A stretch of 6,475 nucleotides of DNA, taken from an uncultured Collinsella sp. (GTDB lineage: Bacteria > Actinomycetota > Coriobacteriia > Coriobacteriales > Coriobacteriaceae). Of the stretch, positions 1 to 6,105 are shown piece after piece. The DNA is taken from NCBI GenBank assembly GCA_937989795.1, contig CALKBB010000058.1, positions 1 to 6,475 of the forward strand. Direction: 5' to 3'. A program made the translations under genes and the position numbers. The first letter of the stretch is position 1. Every line of letters starts with the position of its first letter. The notes below the pieces were generated by a model. That model had not been told where the DNA came from, did not search any database, and saw only the letters and a program-made list of their open reading frames with translations.

Positions 1-1
1 C

Positions 2-280
2 TCTGACGGCTCTCCGATTCACTCCGGTGACGTTATGGGTATCATTGCCGGCTCCATCGACGTGGTCGGCTCCGATGTGAAGCAGGTCACGCTCGATTGC
101 ATCAACCGCATGCAGGAGGAAGAGGAGGGTGACGCGCTGACGATTCTGGCCGGCGAGGAGCTGTCCGATGAAGCCTTCCAGGAGATCGTCGACGCCATTG
201 AGGAGGCTCAGCCCGATTTGGAGATCGACGCCCATCGTGGCGAGCAGCCGCTCTATCCCGTGATCTTCTCGATCGAGTAG
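2..280 (+). CDS. fakA: Fatty acid kinase, FakA/YloV-type (DAK2 domain protein), C-terminal fragment
   Basis: Only the last 92 residues are in the window; the frame runs in open from the left edge, so the ATG at 35 is internal. FakA phosphorylates fatty acids held by a FakB (DegV-family) partner in the cytoplasm, yielding acyl-phosphate for phospholipid synthesis. The fragment matches my memory of the family C-terminal domain: DGSPIHSGDVMGIIAG near its start, a glutamate-rich helix, an LTILAGEELSDE stretch, and the terminal GEQPLYPVIFSIE ending. The kinase (DhaL) domain lies outside the window, so catalytic residues cannot be checked. The stop is 10 bases before recG, a neighbour pair common in Gram-positive bacteria. 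The same pathway reappears downstream as plsX and acpP. An uncharacterised DAK-phosphatase paralogue is possible but less likely. Confidence -1.
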   Translation, partial: SDGSPIHSGDVMGIIAGSIDVVGSDVKQVTLDCINRMQEEEEGDALTILAGEELSDEAFQEIVDAIEEAQPDLEIDAHRGEQPLYPVIFSIE

Positions 281-290
281 GCATCTGCCC

Positions 291-2468
291 ATGTCCGAGC
301 TTTGCTCCGTGCCGCGCGTCTCGGAGCGCTTTGCCCAGAGCAATGCGCTCGACGAGGATATCGCGCGACTCAAATATGTTTCGGGTAAACGTGAGGAGGC
401 CCTTCGCCGTCTGGGAATTCGGACGGTGGGGGACCTCCTTCTCCATATACCTCATCGATACCTCGACTTTACGCGCTCCTGGTCCATCGAGATGGCTCCC
501 ATCGGTACCGTGTGCACGATCGTCGCCACGGTCGATCGCATTGTTCAAAAGCAGCCTCGTCCGCGTATGCAGGTGACCGAGGTCTCGCTGGTGGACGAGA
601 CGGGGGTGCTGCAAGTCGCCTTTTTCCGTCAGCCCTGGATTGCCCAGCAGCTTAAGCAGGGCGACCGCCTGGCCGTGATGGGTAAGGTCGAGTTTGCCTA
701 CGGTTTTAAGCAGATGGCCTCGCCCCACTTTGAAAAGCTCGAGGACGGGCGCGCCGCAGGCACCATTCTGCCGGTCCATTACGTGAGCGATGGCGTGAGC
801 CAGGCGTGGATGCGCCGCATCGTAAGCGGCGCGCTCGAGGTCGTCAGCAATCCCTTCGATCCGATTCCCGCACGCTTACGCGTCAAGCGCCGCCTGATGA
901 GCAATGCCCGTGCGCTTCGATCGATCCATTTTCCCTCGAGCATGGCTGAGCGCGATATCGCGCGCGCACGGCTTGCCTACGAGGAGTGCCTCTACCTGCA
1001 GCTGGCGTTGCGTCTGCGCAACGACGGCGGCCTGGTCGATGTGGTGCCCTATGCCCACACCGCGGGCGAGCACCTGGCCGCGCTCAAGCAAGCCCTGCCG
1101 TTTTCGCTGAGCGACGAGCAGGAGGCCGCGTTCAAAGACATCCTGCACGACATGTGCGATGGCGGGCGCGTGATGAACCGCCTGCTGCTGGGCGACGTCG
1201 GTACCGGCAAGACGGCCGTCGCCGCCTGCGCGCTGGCTGTCGCGGCCGATTCGGGTACCCAGTCCTGCGTTATGGCGCCTACGGGCGTGCTGGCGCGCCA
1301 ATATGCCGATAAGACCGGCCCCTTGCTCTCCCAGGCTGGTATGTCCTGGGCGCTCCTGACGGGTGCCACGCCGGCGGCCGAGCGCGAGCAGATCCATGCG
1401 CAGTTGGAATCGGGCGAGCTTGACGTCCTCTTTGGCACTCACGCGGTCCTTTCGGATGACGTTGCGTTTAAGCATCTTTCGCTTGTCGTCATCGACGAAC
1501 AGCACCGCTTTGGTGTGGGCCAGCGCAATGCTCTGCGTGCCAAGGGCCCGGGTGCCGACCTTCTCGTTATGACGGCCACGCCGATCCCGCGTACGTTGGC
1601 GCTCTCGGTCTACGGCGACCTGGACACGAGCATCATCCGCCATCGACCTGTTCCGGGGGCGGGCGTTACGACGCGCGTGCTCACCGAGTCGAGCCGCGAC
1701 CTCGCCTACGGTGCCATCCGCGAGGCGTATGAAAAGGGCCAGCAGGCTTACGTGATCTGCCCGCTTGTGGAGCCGAGTGACTCGGCCGATGAGCTGGAAG
1801 ACGTACCCGGTATCGCCCGCGACGACGAGGGCCGCGTGACCGTGCCTGTACCGCTGCACGATACGGCAACCGAGCTCGACCGACTGCGTCTTGCGTTGCC
1901 GGGGCTTACCGTCGAGCGCCTTCATGGCCGTATGCCGGCGGGGGAGAAGGATCGGGTCATCGATGCCTTCAAGCGTGGCGAGATTGACGTGCTCGTCTCC
2001 ACCACCGTCATCGAGGTGGGCGTCGACGTGCCCAACGCCACCGTCATGGTCATCGAGAACGGCGAGCGCTTTGGATTGGCGGCCCTGCACCAACTGCGCG
2101 GTCGCGTGGGCCGTGGCAGCGTGTCGGGCACCTGCCTGGTCATGACGCACTCCAAGGGCAATGGCGGCGCATCGGCGGCGCAAGACCGTCTCCAGTCGCT
2201 CGAAAAGACCTCGGACGGCTTTACACTCGCCCAGATGGACCTGCGCCTGCGCCACGAGGGCGAAATCCTGGGCTACCGTCAGCACGGCGGCGTGACCTTG
2301 CGCTTTGTGGACCTGGACGCCGACGAGGATCTTATCGAATGGGCCCATTTGGACGCGGTCGAGCTCTTGCGGTATGCTTGCAACCTTGACTCCGTGGCGA
2401 CGCGCCCCTTGCGCGACGCGGTCGCCACACGCTATCGACATATCTTTAAGGAGGTCAGCGGAGGATGA
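291..2468 (+). CDS. recG: ATP-dependent DNA helicase RecG
   Basis: This 725-residue superfamily 2 helicase regresses stalled replication forks and remodels branched DNA. The N-terminal wedge/OB domain covers roughly residues 45-150 (IPHRYLDF, then the VDETGVLQVAFF strand region). Helicase motifs follow: Walker A GDVGTGKT at 301-308, APTGVLARQ, DEQH box at 402-405, TATP at 428-431, HGRMPAGEKD, TTVIEVGVDVPNA, and motif VI QLRGRVGRG at 601-609. Length is normal for the family. Two details differ from the common pattern: about 20 extra residues near 500-520, after CPLVEPSD, and RHEGEILG where RGPG- or RGEG-type sequences are usual late in the protein. The ATG at 291 has no good Shine-Dalgarno, so initiation is probably coupled to fakA. 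GTG at 309 is an alternative start. The stop overlaps the rsmD start (ATGA). Confidence -1.
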   Translation: MSELCSVPRVSERFAQSNALDEDIARLKYVSGKREEALRRLGIRTVGDLLLHIPHRYLDFTRSWSIEMAPIGTVCTIVATVDRIVQKQPRPRMQVTEVSLVDETGVLQVAFFRQPWIAQQLKQGDRLAVMGKVEFAYGFKQMASPHFEKLEDGRAAGTILPVHYVSDGVSQAWMRRIVSGALEVVSNPFDPIPARLRVKRRLMSNARALRSIHFPSSMAERDIARARLAYEECLYLQLALRLRNDGGLVDVVPYAHTAGEHLAALKQALPFSLSDEQEAAFKDILHDMCDGGRVMNRLLLGDVGTGKTAVAACALAVAADSGTQSCVMAPTGVLARQYADKTGPLLSQAGMSWALLTGATPAAEREQIHAQLESGELDVLFGTHAVLSDDVAFKHLSLVVIDEQHRFGVGQRNALRAKGPGADLLVMTATPIPRTLALSVYGDLDTSIIRHRPVPGAGVTTRVLTESSRDLAYGAIREAYEKGQQAYVICPLVEPSDSADELEDVPGIARDDEGRVTVPVPLHDTATELDRLRLALPGLTVERLHGRMPAGEKDRVIDAFKRGEIDVLVSTTVIEVGVDVPNATVMVIENGERFGLAALHQLRGRVGRGSVSGTCLVMTHSKGNGGASAAQDRLQSLEKTSDGFTLAQMDLRLRHEGEILGYRQHGGVTLRFVDLDADEDLIEWAHLDAVELLRYACNLDSVATRPLRDAVATRYRHIFKEVSGG

Positions 2469-3109
2469 GAATCATCGGCGGTGAATGGCGCGGCCGCAAG
2501 ATCGAAGAGCCGCGTGGGCGCGATGTCACCCGTCCCACGACCGATCGCGTGCGCGAGGCATGTGCTTCCATGGTCATGTCGGCGTTCGACTTCGATTTGG
2601 ACGAGGTCCGCGTGCTGGATGCCTTTGGCGGCTCCGGCGCCCTGGGAATCGAGATGCTCTCGCGTGGCGCCCGCTCGCTCACCACGTTCGAGATCGATCG
2701 CAATGCCGCTCGTCTGATCACCAAGAATATCGAGTCGCTGTGCCGCGACCGCTCGCGCTGGCGCGTCGTTACCGGCGATGTGCTGGCGAGCGCTTCGCGC
2801 GGCCGCGTGCCAGGTGGTCCTTTTGATCTGGTCCTGCTCGATCCACCGTATGCCTTTGGCGCCGAGCCGGTCGAGGAGCTGCTGCAAAATTTTTCCCAGC
2901 AGGGACTGCTGACGCCCGGGGCCTTTGCCCTGTTTGAGCATGCCGCAACCGATGCGGGCGCTCATCCAGCTGGTTTTGAGACTGTACGAGAGAAGCGCTA
3001 CGGCATTACCTCGGTTGACTTGCTGCACTGGGTGACCGAGGACGAGAGCGACCATGCTGACGAGAACGAAAATGACGAGGATGCGCCTTCGGAGGACACC
3101 CATGAATGA
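2465..3109 (+). CDS. rsmD: 16S rRNA (guanine(966)-N(2))-methyltransferase RsmD
   Basis: This is a 214-residue SAM-dependent methyltransferase that by family methylates N2 of G966 (E. coli numbering) of 16S rRNA during 30S assembly. Seen in order: N-terminal MRIIGGEWRGRKI; RPTTDRVREA at 23-32; the SAM-binding loop LDAFGGSGALGIE at 51-63; the acidic strand end FEID at 75-78; the catalytic DPPY at 126-129; and the closing KRYGITSVDLL. After about residue 190 comes a tail of 24 residues of which 13 are Asp or Glu, beyond the conserved fold. The ATG overlaps the recG stop and has AAGGAGGT at 2448-2455, so translation is both coupled and independently primed. The rsmD-coaD order is widely conserved. 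Identification is very secure; the role of the tail is unknown. Confidence -1.
   Translation: MRIIGGEWRGRKIEEPRGRDVTRPTTDRVREACASMVMSAFDFDLDEVRVLDAFGGSGALGIEMLSRGARSLTTFEIDRNAARLITKNIESLCRDRSRWRVVTGDVLASASRGRVPGGPFDLVLLDPPYAFGAEPVEELLQNFSQQGLLTPGAFALFEHAATDAGAHPAGFETVREKRYGITSVDLLHWVTEDESDHADENENDEDAPSEDTHE
3091..3096 (+). promoter_or_regulatory. Ribosome binding site setting the coaD start
   Basis: GGAGGA stands five bases before the ATG at 3102, inside the acidic tail codons of rsmD. It rules out the longer reading from 3054. Confidence -1.
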
Positions 3110-3599
3110 CACCATCAACCGCGTGATCGTCCCGGGCACCTTCGATCCCATCACCTTTGGCCATATTGACGTGATCCGCCGAGCCCGCCGCATCTTTCCC
3201 AGCGTGATCGTCGCCGTGGCCGAATCGCAGGGTAAAAATGGCGTGGGCACCACCTTTATGCTCGACGAGCGCGTGGCGCTGGCCCGCGAGGCCCTCGACG
3301 ATTTGGACGGCGTCGAGGTGCTGCCCTTCACCGGCCTGCTGGTCGACTTTGCACGTGAGCAGGGGGCAGGTGCCGTCGTTAAGGGTCTGCGCGCCATGAC
3401 CGACTTTGAATACGAGCTGCAGCAGGCCGACCTCAACTATCGCCTGGATTGCGAGCTGGAGTCCATCTTTGTCATGAGTGCTCCGCAGTACGGGTACATC
3501 TCGAGCTCGGTGGTGCGCCAGATCGCTTCGCTTGGCAGCGATGTATCGACGTTTGTCCCGCCCAACGTGGTCGCAGCGCTCAAACATCGCTTTTCGTGA
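3102..3599 (+). CDS. coaD: Phosphopantetheine adenylyltransferase (PPAT)
   Basis: PPAT joins ATP and 4'-phosphopantetheine to give dephospho-CoA, the penultimate step of coenzyme A synthesis in the cytoplasm. The 165-residue length is typical. Nucleotidyltransferase signatures are visible: PGTFDPITFGHIDVI at 11-25 with the T-x-G-H motif (T18, G20, H21); KGLRAMTDFEYE at 94-105, the substrate-binding helix region; and YGYISSSVVRQI at 131-142 with the C-terminal ISSS nucleotide-binding motif, followed by DVSTFVPPNV. I chose the ATG at 3102 because GGAGGA lies five bases upstream and the family motif begins about ten residues in. The in-frame ATG at 3054 would add 16 basic residues without a ribosome site. 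The start overlaps rsmD by 8 bases. CoA made here is the donor of the ACP prosthetic group, which links the gene to acpP. Confidence -1.
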   Translation: MNDTINRVIVPGTFDPITFGHIDVIRRARRIFPSVIVAVAESQGKNGVGTTFMLDERVALAREALDDLDGVEVLPFTGLLVDFAREQGAGAVVKGLRAMTDFEYELQQADLNYRLDCELESIFVMSAPQYGYISSSVVRQIASLGSDVSTFVPPNVVAALKHRFS

Positions 3600-3623
3600 C
3601 GTTTTTTATTGCCTGGTGGCATG

Positions 3624-3632
3624 TGGTAAACT
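3624..3632 (+). promoter_or_regulatory. Extended -10 promoter element for the SepIVA-like gene
   Basis: TGGTAAACT lies in the coaD/SepIVA-like gap. It has a TG dinucleotide one base before a four-of-six -10 hexamer (TAAACT). No convincing -35 box stands 16-18 bases upstream; TTGCCT at 3609-3614 is only 12 bases away. Predicted transcript start is near 3639, giving a leader of about 30 bases. Confidence -1.
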
Positions 3633-3657
3633 AACACGATGATATGTTACCTATGAA

Positions 3658-3662
3658 AGGAG
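3658..3662 (+). promoter_or_regulatory. Ribosome binding site setting the SepIVA-like start
   Basis: AGGAG is five bases before the ATG at 3668. The in-frame upstream ATGs at 3644 and 3653 lie before it, so this site fixes the start. Confidence -1.
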
Positions 3663-3667
3663 ACCGG

Positions 3668-4165
3668 ATGCCGGGCGAGAATTTTCCTGGCGACAGGATC
3701 GTGAGTCTTGTCGACGAGCTCGAGGGGCTCATCGAAGAGGCTAAGACGCCGTTCGGCAAGAACGCCCAGATGAAGGTTATCGACGCCGACGTCTTCTTTA
3801 ACATCCTCGATGAGATCCGCATGAGCTATCCCGAGGAGTGGCAGAAGTCCCGCCGTATCCTCAAAGAGCGCGAGGAGCTTATGGCCTCCGCCGCCGCTCA
3901 GGCCGATTCCATCATCGCCGACGCTCAGCAGCAGGCCCTCACCATTGCCGGTGAGCAGGAGATCGTCCGCCTTGCGCAGCAGCAGGCCGACGACATCCGC
4001 GATCGTGCCCAGCAGTACGAGCGCGAGACGCGTTATGCCGCCGAGGATTACGCCGAGCAGGTCTTTACGCACCTCGAGGAGAACCTTAAGAGTCTGACCG
4101 GCACCGTCACTCGTTGCCGTCAGCAGCTCAACGAGGGTGCCGCCCAACAGAATGGTCAGTGGTAA
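3668..4165 (+). CDS. SepIVA-like coiled-coil protein (DivIVA/ATP synthase b-like helical protein)
   Basis: A 165-residue acidic, helical protein with no signal peptide or membrane segment. Residues 9-30 hold DRIVSLVDELEGLIEEAK, residues 38-58 a conserved-looking block ending ILDEIRMSYPEEW, and residues 60-150 a long Ala/Gln/Glu-rich heptad-like region (REELMASAAAQADSIIADA) that should form a coiled coil. From memory it resembles mycobacterial SepIVA (Rv2927c), which has the same order of a short N-terminal helix, an IDDIKDAIPGEL-like block and a coiled coil ending in a FEEFL...RQL-like helix, and which also precedes the DUF177 gene. SepIVA is a DivIVA-related factor needed for septation. This version is markedly shorter, apparently in the coiled-coil middle. 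The ATG at 3668 has AGGAG five bases upstream; the upstream in-frame ATGs at 3644 and 3653 do not fit that site. A division or polarity role is inferred from resemblance and synteny. It could also be a generic b-subunit-like scaffold. Confidence -1.
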   Translation: MPGENFPGDRIVSLVDELEGLIEEAKTPFGKNAQMKVIDADVFFNILDEIRMSYPEEWQKSRRILKEREELMASAAAQADSIIADAQQQALTIAGEQEIVRLAQQQADDIRDRAQQYERETRYAAEDYAEQVFTHLEENLKSLTGTVTRCRQQLNEGAAQQNGQW

Positions 4166-4719
4166 TGGCTGAGTTCCCGAGCGTTACCGTCGATCTTTCC
4201 GAGCAGCTCGAGTTTCCTGGAGATTCGTATCCGCTGACCGGTAAGGTCGATGTCGCCACCTACACGGTGGGCGAGAAGGAGTACCAGCTGCAGGACGGCA
4301 TTTCCTACGACGTGGTCTTTACCAACGCCGGTACCGGTGTTCTGCTTTCGGGCATGGTCCGCGCTCACGCCACCGGCGAGTGCGATCGCTGCCTGGAGCC
4401 CGCATCGTTTGATATCGCAGGCGAGATCGAGGAGTTCTACCTCTTTAACGAGCCCGAGGACCCCGAGGCCTACGAAGACGGCTACGAGTTGCTGGGCGAG
4501 GATCGCATTGTCGATCTGGGAGAGCCCATCAACGACGCGGTCGTCATGGACACGCCGTTCGTTGTCCTGTGCAAGCCCGATTGCCGCGGCCTTTGCCCCA
4601 CCTGCGGCATCAATCTCAACGTCGAGCAATGCGATTGCGCCGCCAAGGCGGAGGCCGAATGGGCCGCTGCCACGGAAAATCCATTTGCAGCATTGAAGAA
4701 TCTCAAGCTTGACGAGTAA
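4165..4719 (+). CDS. DUF177 (YceD family) protein
   Basis: A 184-residue acidic protein of the DUF177/YceD family, whose members are commonly encoded directly before rpmF and have been linked to 23S rRNA accumulation in plants and bacteria. The sequence shows the family's two-part cysteine pattern: GECDRCLEP with C73 and C76, and a second cluster CKPDCRGLCPTCGINLN with C136, C140, C144 and C147, followed by C156 and C158. This is consistent with zinc binding. Between them lies the typical acidic stretch (FYLFNEPEDPEAYEDGYELL, then RIVDLGEPINDAVVMDTPF). The start was set at the ATG overlapping the upstream stop by one base (TAATG). No clear Shine-Dalgarno precedes it, so it is probably translated by coupling to the SepIVA-like gene. 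An ATG at 4114 in this frame lies inside the upstream gene and is not favoured. A ribosome-biogenesis role is inferred from the family and from rpmF. Confidence -1.
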   Translation: MAEFPSVTVDLSEQLEFPGDSYPLTGKVDVATYTVGEKEYQLQDGISYDVVFTNAGTGVLLSGMVRAHATGECDRCLEPASFDIAGEIEEFYLFNEPEDPEAYEDGYELLGEDRIVDLGEPINDAVVMDTPFVVLCKPDCRGLCPTCGINLNVEQCDCAAKAEAEWAAATENPFAALKNLKLDE

Positions 4720-4724
4720 AACTG

Positions 4725-4733
4725 TGGTAGTAT
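4725..4733 (+). promoter_or_regulatory. rpmF: Extended -10 promoter element for rpmF
   Basis: TGGTAGTAT has TG one base before the hexamer TAGTAT, in the DUF177-rpmF gap. TTGACG at 4709-4714 looks like a -35 box but is only 13 bases away and encodes the end of the DUF177 protein. The predicted start near 4740 would give a leader of about 44 bases. The preceding bases TGTGGTA are identical to those at the SepIVA-like promoter. Confidence -1.
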
Positions 4734-4783
4734 CGCTACTTGCGCGTAATCGCCACACTGGATAGTTCATAAGGAAGGTCACT

Positions 4784-4963
4784 ATGCCCGTACCTAAACA
4801 AAAGCAGGGTCGTATCCGCACCCATACCCGTCGTTCCGCCAACATGAAGATCTCGGCTGCGGCTCAGTCCACGTGCCCCCGTTGCGGCGCTGTCAAGCTT
4901 CCGCACCACGTGTGCCCCAGCTGCGGTTTCTACAAGGACCGCGAGGTTATCGTTACCGAGTAA
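4784..4963 (+). CDS. rpmF: 50S ribosomal protein bL32
   Basis: A 59-residue basic protein beginning MPVPKQKQGRIRTHTRRSAN, the standard bL32 N-terminus. A zinc ribbon follows, with C31-x-x-C34 (CPRCG) and C44-x-x-C47 (CPSCG), then FYKDREVI near the end. bL32 sits in the large subunit near the peptidyl-transferase exit region. All four cysteines are present, so this is the zinc-requiring C+ form; whether a zinc-free paralogue exists elsewhere in the genome cannot be told from here. The start is secure, with an AAGGAAGG ribosome site at 4771-4778, five bases before the ATG. It follows the DUF177 gene after 64 bases that contain a -10 element, so it may be transcribed both with the upstream genes and alone. 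Confidence -1.
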   Translation: MPVPKQKQGRIRTHTRRSANMKISAAAQSTCPRCGAVKLPHHVCPSCGFYKDREVIVTE

Positions 4964-4964
4964 C

Positions 4965-4972
4965 GGTATACT
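4965..4972 (+). promoter_or_regulatory. plsX: Candidate -10 promoter element for plsX
   Basis: GGTATACT, a five-of-six -10 hexamer (TATACT), lies immediately after the rpmF stop. No -35 box is evident. A start near 4979 would give a leader of about 72 bases containing two hairpins, the second terminator-like. Confidence -1.
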
Positions 4973-4986
4973 CTGGATGCGATGCC

Positions 4987-5000
4987 GTTCCAAATGGAAC
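4987..5000 (+). repeat. Small leader hairpin upstream of the plsX terminator
   Basis: GTTCC, loop AAAT, GGAAC form a perfect 5-bp stem. The segment AAATGG at 4992-4997 is also complementary to CCATTT at 5026-5031 in the terminator's 3' arm. A weak competing pairing is therefore possible, though far less stable than the terminator itself. Confidence -1.
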
Positions 5001-5003
5001 CAC

Positions 5004-5034
5004 AATGGCCGGCTCAATGAGTCGGCCATTTTTG
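5004..5034 (+). terminator. Rho-independent terminator or attenuator between rpmF and plsX
   Basis: The hairpin has an 8-bp perfect outer stem (AATGGCCG with CGGCCATT), one G-U pair, a 3-bp inner stem (CTC with GAG) and an AAT loop: 12 pairs with no bulge. It is followed by a run that gives five T at 5029-5033. It lies after the -10 at 4967 and ends about four bases before the plsX ribosome site. It can therefore terminate rpmF transcripts, and any plsX transcript that starts upstream must read through it. Confidence -1.
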
Positions 5035-5037
5035 TAT

Positions 5038-5043
5038 AAGGAG
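5038..5043 (+). promoter_or_regulatory. plsX: Ribosome binding site setting the plsX start
   Basis: AAGGAG is seven bases before the ATG at 5051 but only one base before the ATG at 5045, so the shorter protein is favoured. Confidence -1.
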
Positions 5044-5050
5044 CATGTAT

Positions 5051-6070
5051 ATGAGTAACGTTCGCGTTTGTGTAGACGTTGTGGGCGGAGACGAGAGGCC
5101 CCAGGTTGTCCTCGACGGTATCGAGGCTGCGCTCGAGGCAGATTCCGAGATCGAGATTTTGGCCGTCGGTCCCGCCGAAATCGTCAACCCCTTTGCCGCA
5201 GCGCATGCCCGCGTGGAGGCTCTGGAGGCCCCCGATGTCATCAGCATGGAGGACGATCCCATCCGCGCCGTGATGACTAAGCGCAAGTCCTCGATCGTGC
5301 TTGCATGCCGTGCCATTAAGAAGGGCAATGCGGACGCGTTTTTCTCGGCCGGCTCGACCGGTGCCATGACCGCTGCCGCCACGGCCTACGTTACGCCGTT
5401 TAGGTATTTGGCAGAGGGTAAGAAGCAGCCGGTCCGTCCGTGCCTGACCAACGCACTGCCCAATCGCGCCGGCGGCCTGACGGTGCTGTGCGATATGGGC
5501 GCCAATCCCGATGTCACGGTGGACGACATGGTGCGTTTCGCCCAGATGGGCTCTGCCTATGCTCGGGTGGTTTTGGGCATTGAGCATCCCCGCGTGGGCC
5601 TGCTTGCCAACGGCACCGAGGACGAGAAGGGCTCCAACTTTACCAAGTCGTGCTTCCCGGCCATGAAGACCGCGGTTCCCGGCTTTGTGGGCAACTGTGA
5701 GGGTACCGACCTTACGTCGGGCAATTTTGACGTCGTGGTCGCCGATGGCATGTCGGGCAACATCGCGCTCAAGGCCACCGAGGGCGCTGCCAAGTTTTTG
5801 CTGCAGGAGCTCAAGGGTGCCTTTATGTCCTCGCTCGGCACCAAGATCGCCGCGCTGCTCATCAAAAAGCAGATGCGCGAGATTAAGGCCAAGCTTTCGG
5901 GCGACGCCAAGGGCGGCGCGATCCTGCTGGGCCTGCGCGGTGTCGTGTTGATCGGCCACGGCGCCACGTCGGTCGAGGCCGTCAAGAACGGTACGCTTGC
6001 CGCGGCCCAGGCCGTACGTGCCGGGCTTGTCCAGGACGTTGCCAATTCCATGGACGGTATCGTTTTGTAA
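5051..6070 (+). CDS. plsX: Phosphate acyltransferase PlsX
   Basis: PlsX converts acyl-ACP and phosphate to acyl-phosphate and ACP, the donor for PlsY in phosphatidic acid synthesis. It is a cytoplasmic or peripheral-membrane enzyme. The 339 residues carry the family blocks in order: VCVDVVGGDERP at 6-17; KSSIVLACRAIKKGNADAFFSAGSTGAM at 79-106; VLCDMGANPDV at 145-155; FAQMGSAYARVVLGIEHPRVGLL at 163-185; FVGNCEGTD; FDVVVADGMSGNIALKATEG at 226-245; and GGAILLGLRGVVLIGHGATS at 288-307. The usual DAMGGD near the N-terminus reads DVVGGD here. I chose the ATG at 5051 because AAGGAG lies seven bases upstream; the ATG at 5045 is only one base from it. A terminator-like hairpin ends about four bases before that ribosome site, so expression is likely gated by read-through. 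Acyl-phosphate made by FakA is also its substrate in the reverse direction. Confidence -1.
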   Translation: MSNVRVCVDVVGGDERPQVVLDGIEAALEADSEIEILAVGPAEIVNPFAAAHARVEALEAPDVISMEDDPIRAVMTKRKSSIVLACRAIKKGNADAFFSAGSTGAMTAAATAYVTPFRYLAEGKKQPVRPCLTNALPNRAGGLTVLCDMGANPDVTVDDMVRFAQMGSAYARVVLGIEHPRVGLLANGTEDEKGSNFTKSCFPAMKTAVPGFVGNCEGTDLTSGNFDVVVADGMSGNIALKATEGAAKFLLQELKGAFMSSLGTKIAALLIKKQMREIKAKLSGDAKGGAILLGLRGVVLIGHGATSVEAVKNGTLAAAQAVRAGLVQDVANSMDGIVL

Positions 6071-6089
6071 GAGCCCCGTTACGTGGCTC
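6071..6089 (+). repeat. Minor GAGCC/GGCTC inverted repeat after plsX
   Basis: GAGCC at 6071-6075 and GGCTC at 6085-6089 face each other across 9 bases directly after the plsX stop. The same five-base word recurs in the arms of the larger inverted repeat downstream (6116-6120 and 6133-6137). Confidence -1.
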
Positions 6090-6105
6090 AACCTGTACCG
6101 TGTGG

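Noticed and set aside
876..2441. A 521-codon open frame on the minus strand opposite recG
   Set aside because: It runs opposite a gene with all RecG motifs, shows no recognisable domain, and is expected from the codon bias of GC-rich DNA.
3054..3101. A longer coaD beginning at ATG 3054, adding 16 mostly basic residues
   Set aside because: No ribosome site precedes it, it lies within rsmD codons, and the family motif and GGAGGA both support the start at 3102.
2432..3436. A 334-codon open frame on the minus strand opposite rsmD and coaD
   Set aside because: It spans two confidently identified + strand genes and has no domain of its own; it is an antisense shadow.
3588..3610. A terminator after coaD, suggested by the T run at 3602-3607
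   Set aside because: Only a 4-bp stem (AGCG with CGCT) can be drawn nearby and it is separated from the T run, so no convincing hairpin supports it.
3632..3649. TAACA/TGTTA inverted repeat in the SepIVA-like leader
   Set aside because: Only 5-bp AT-rich arms around 8 unmatched bases; this could easily arise by chance.
4709..4733. TTGACG paired with TAGTAT as a full sigma-70 promoter before rpmF
   Set aside because: The spacer is 13 bases, too short, and TTGACG encodes the conserved end of the upstream protein; the extended -10 alone is the better reading.
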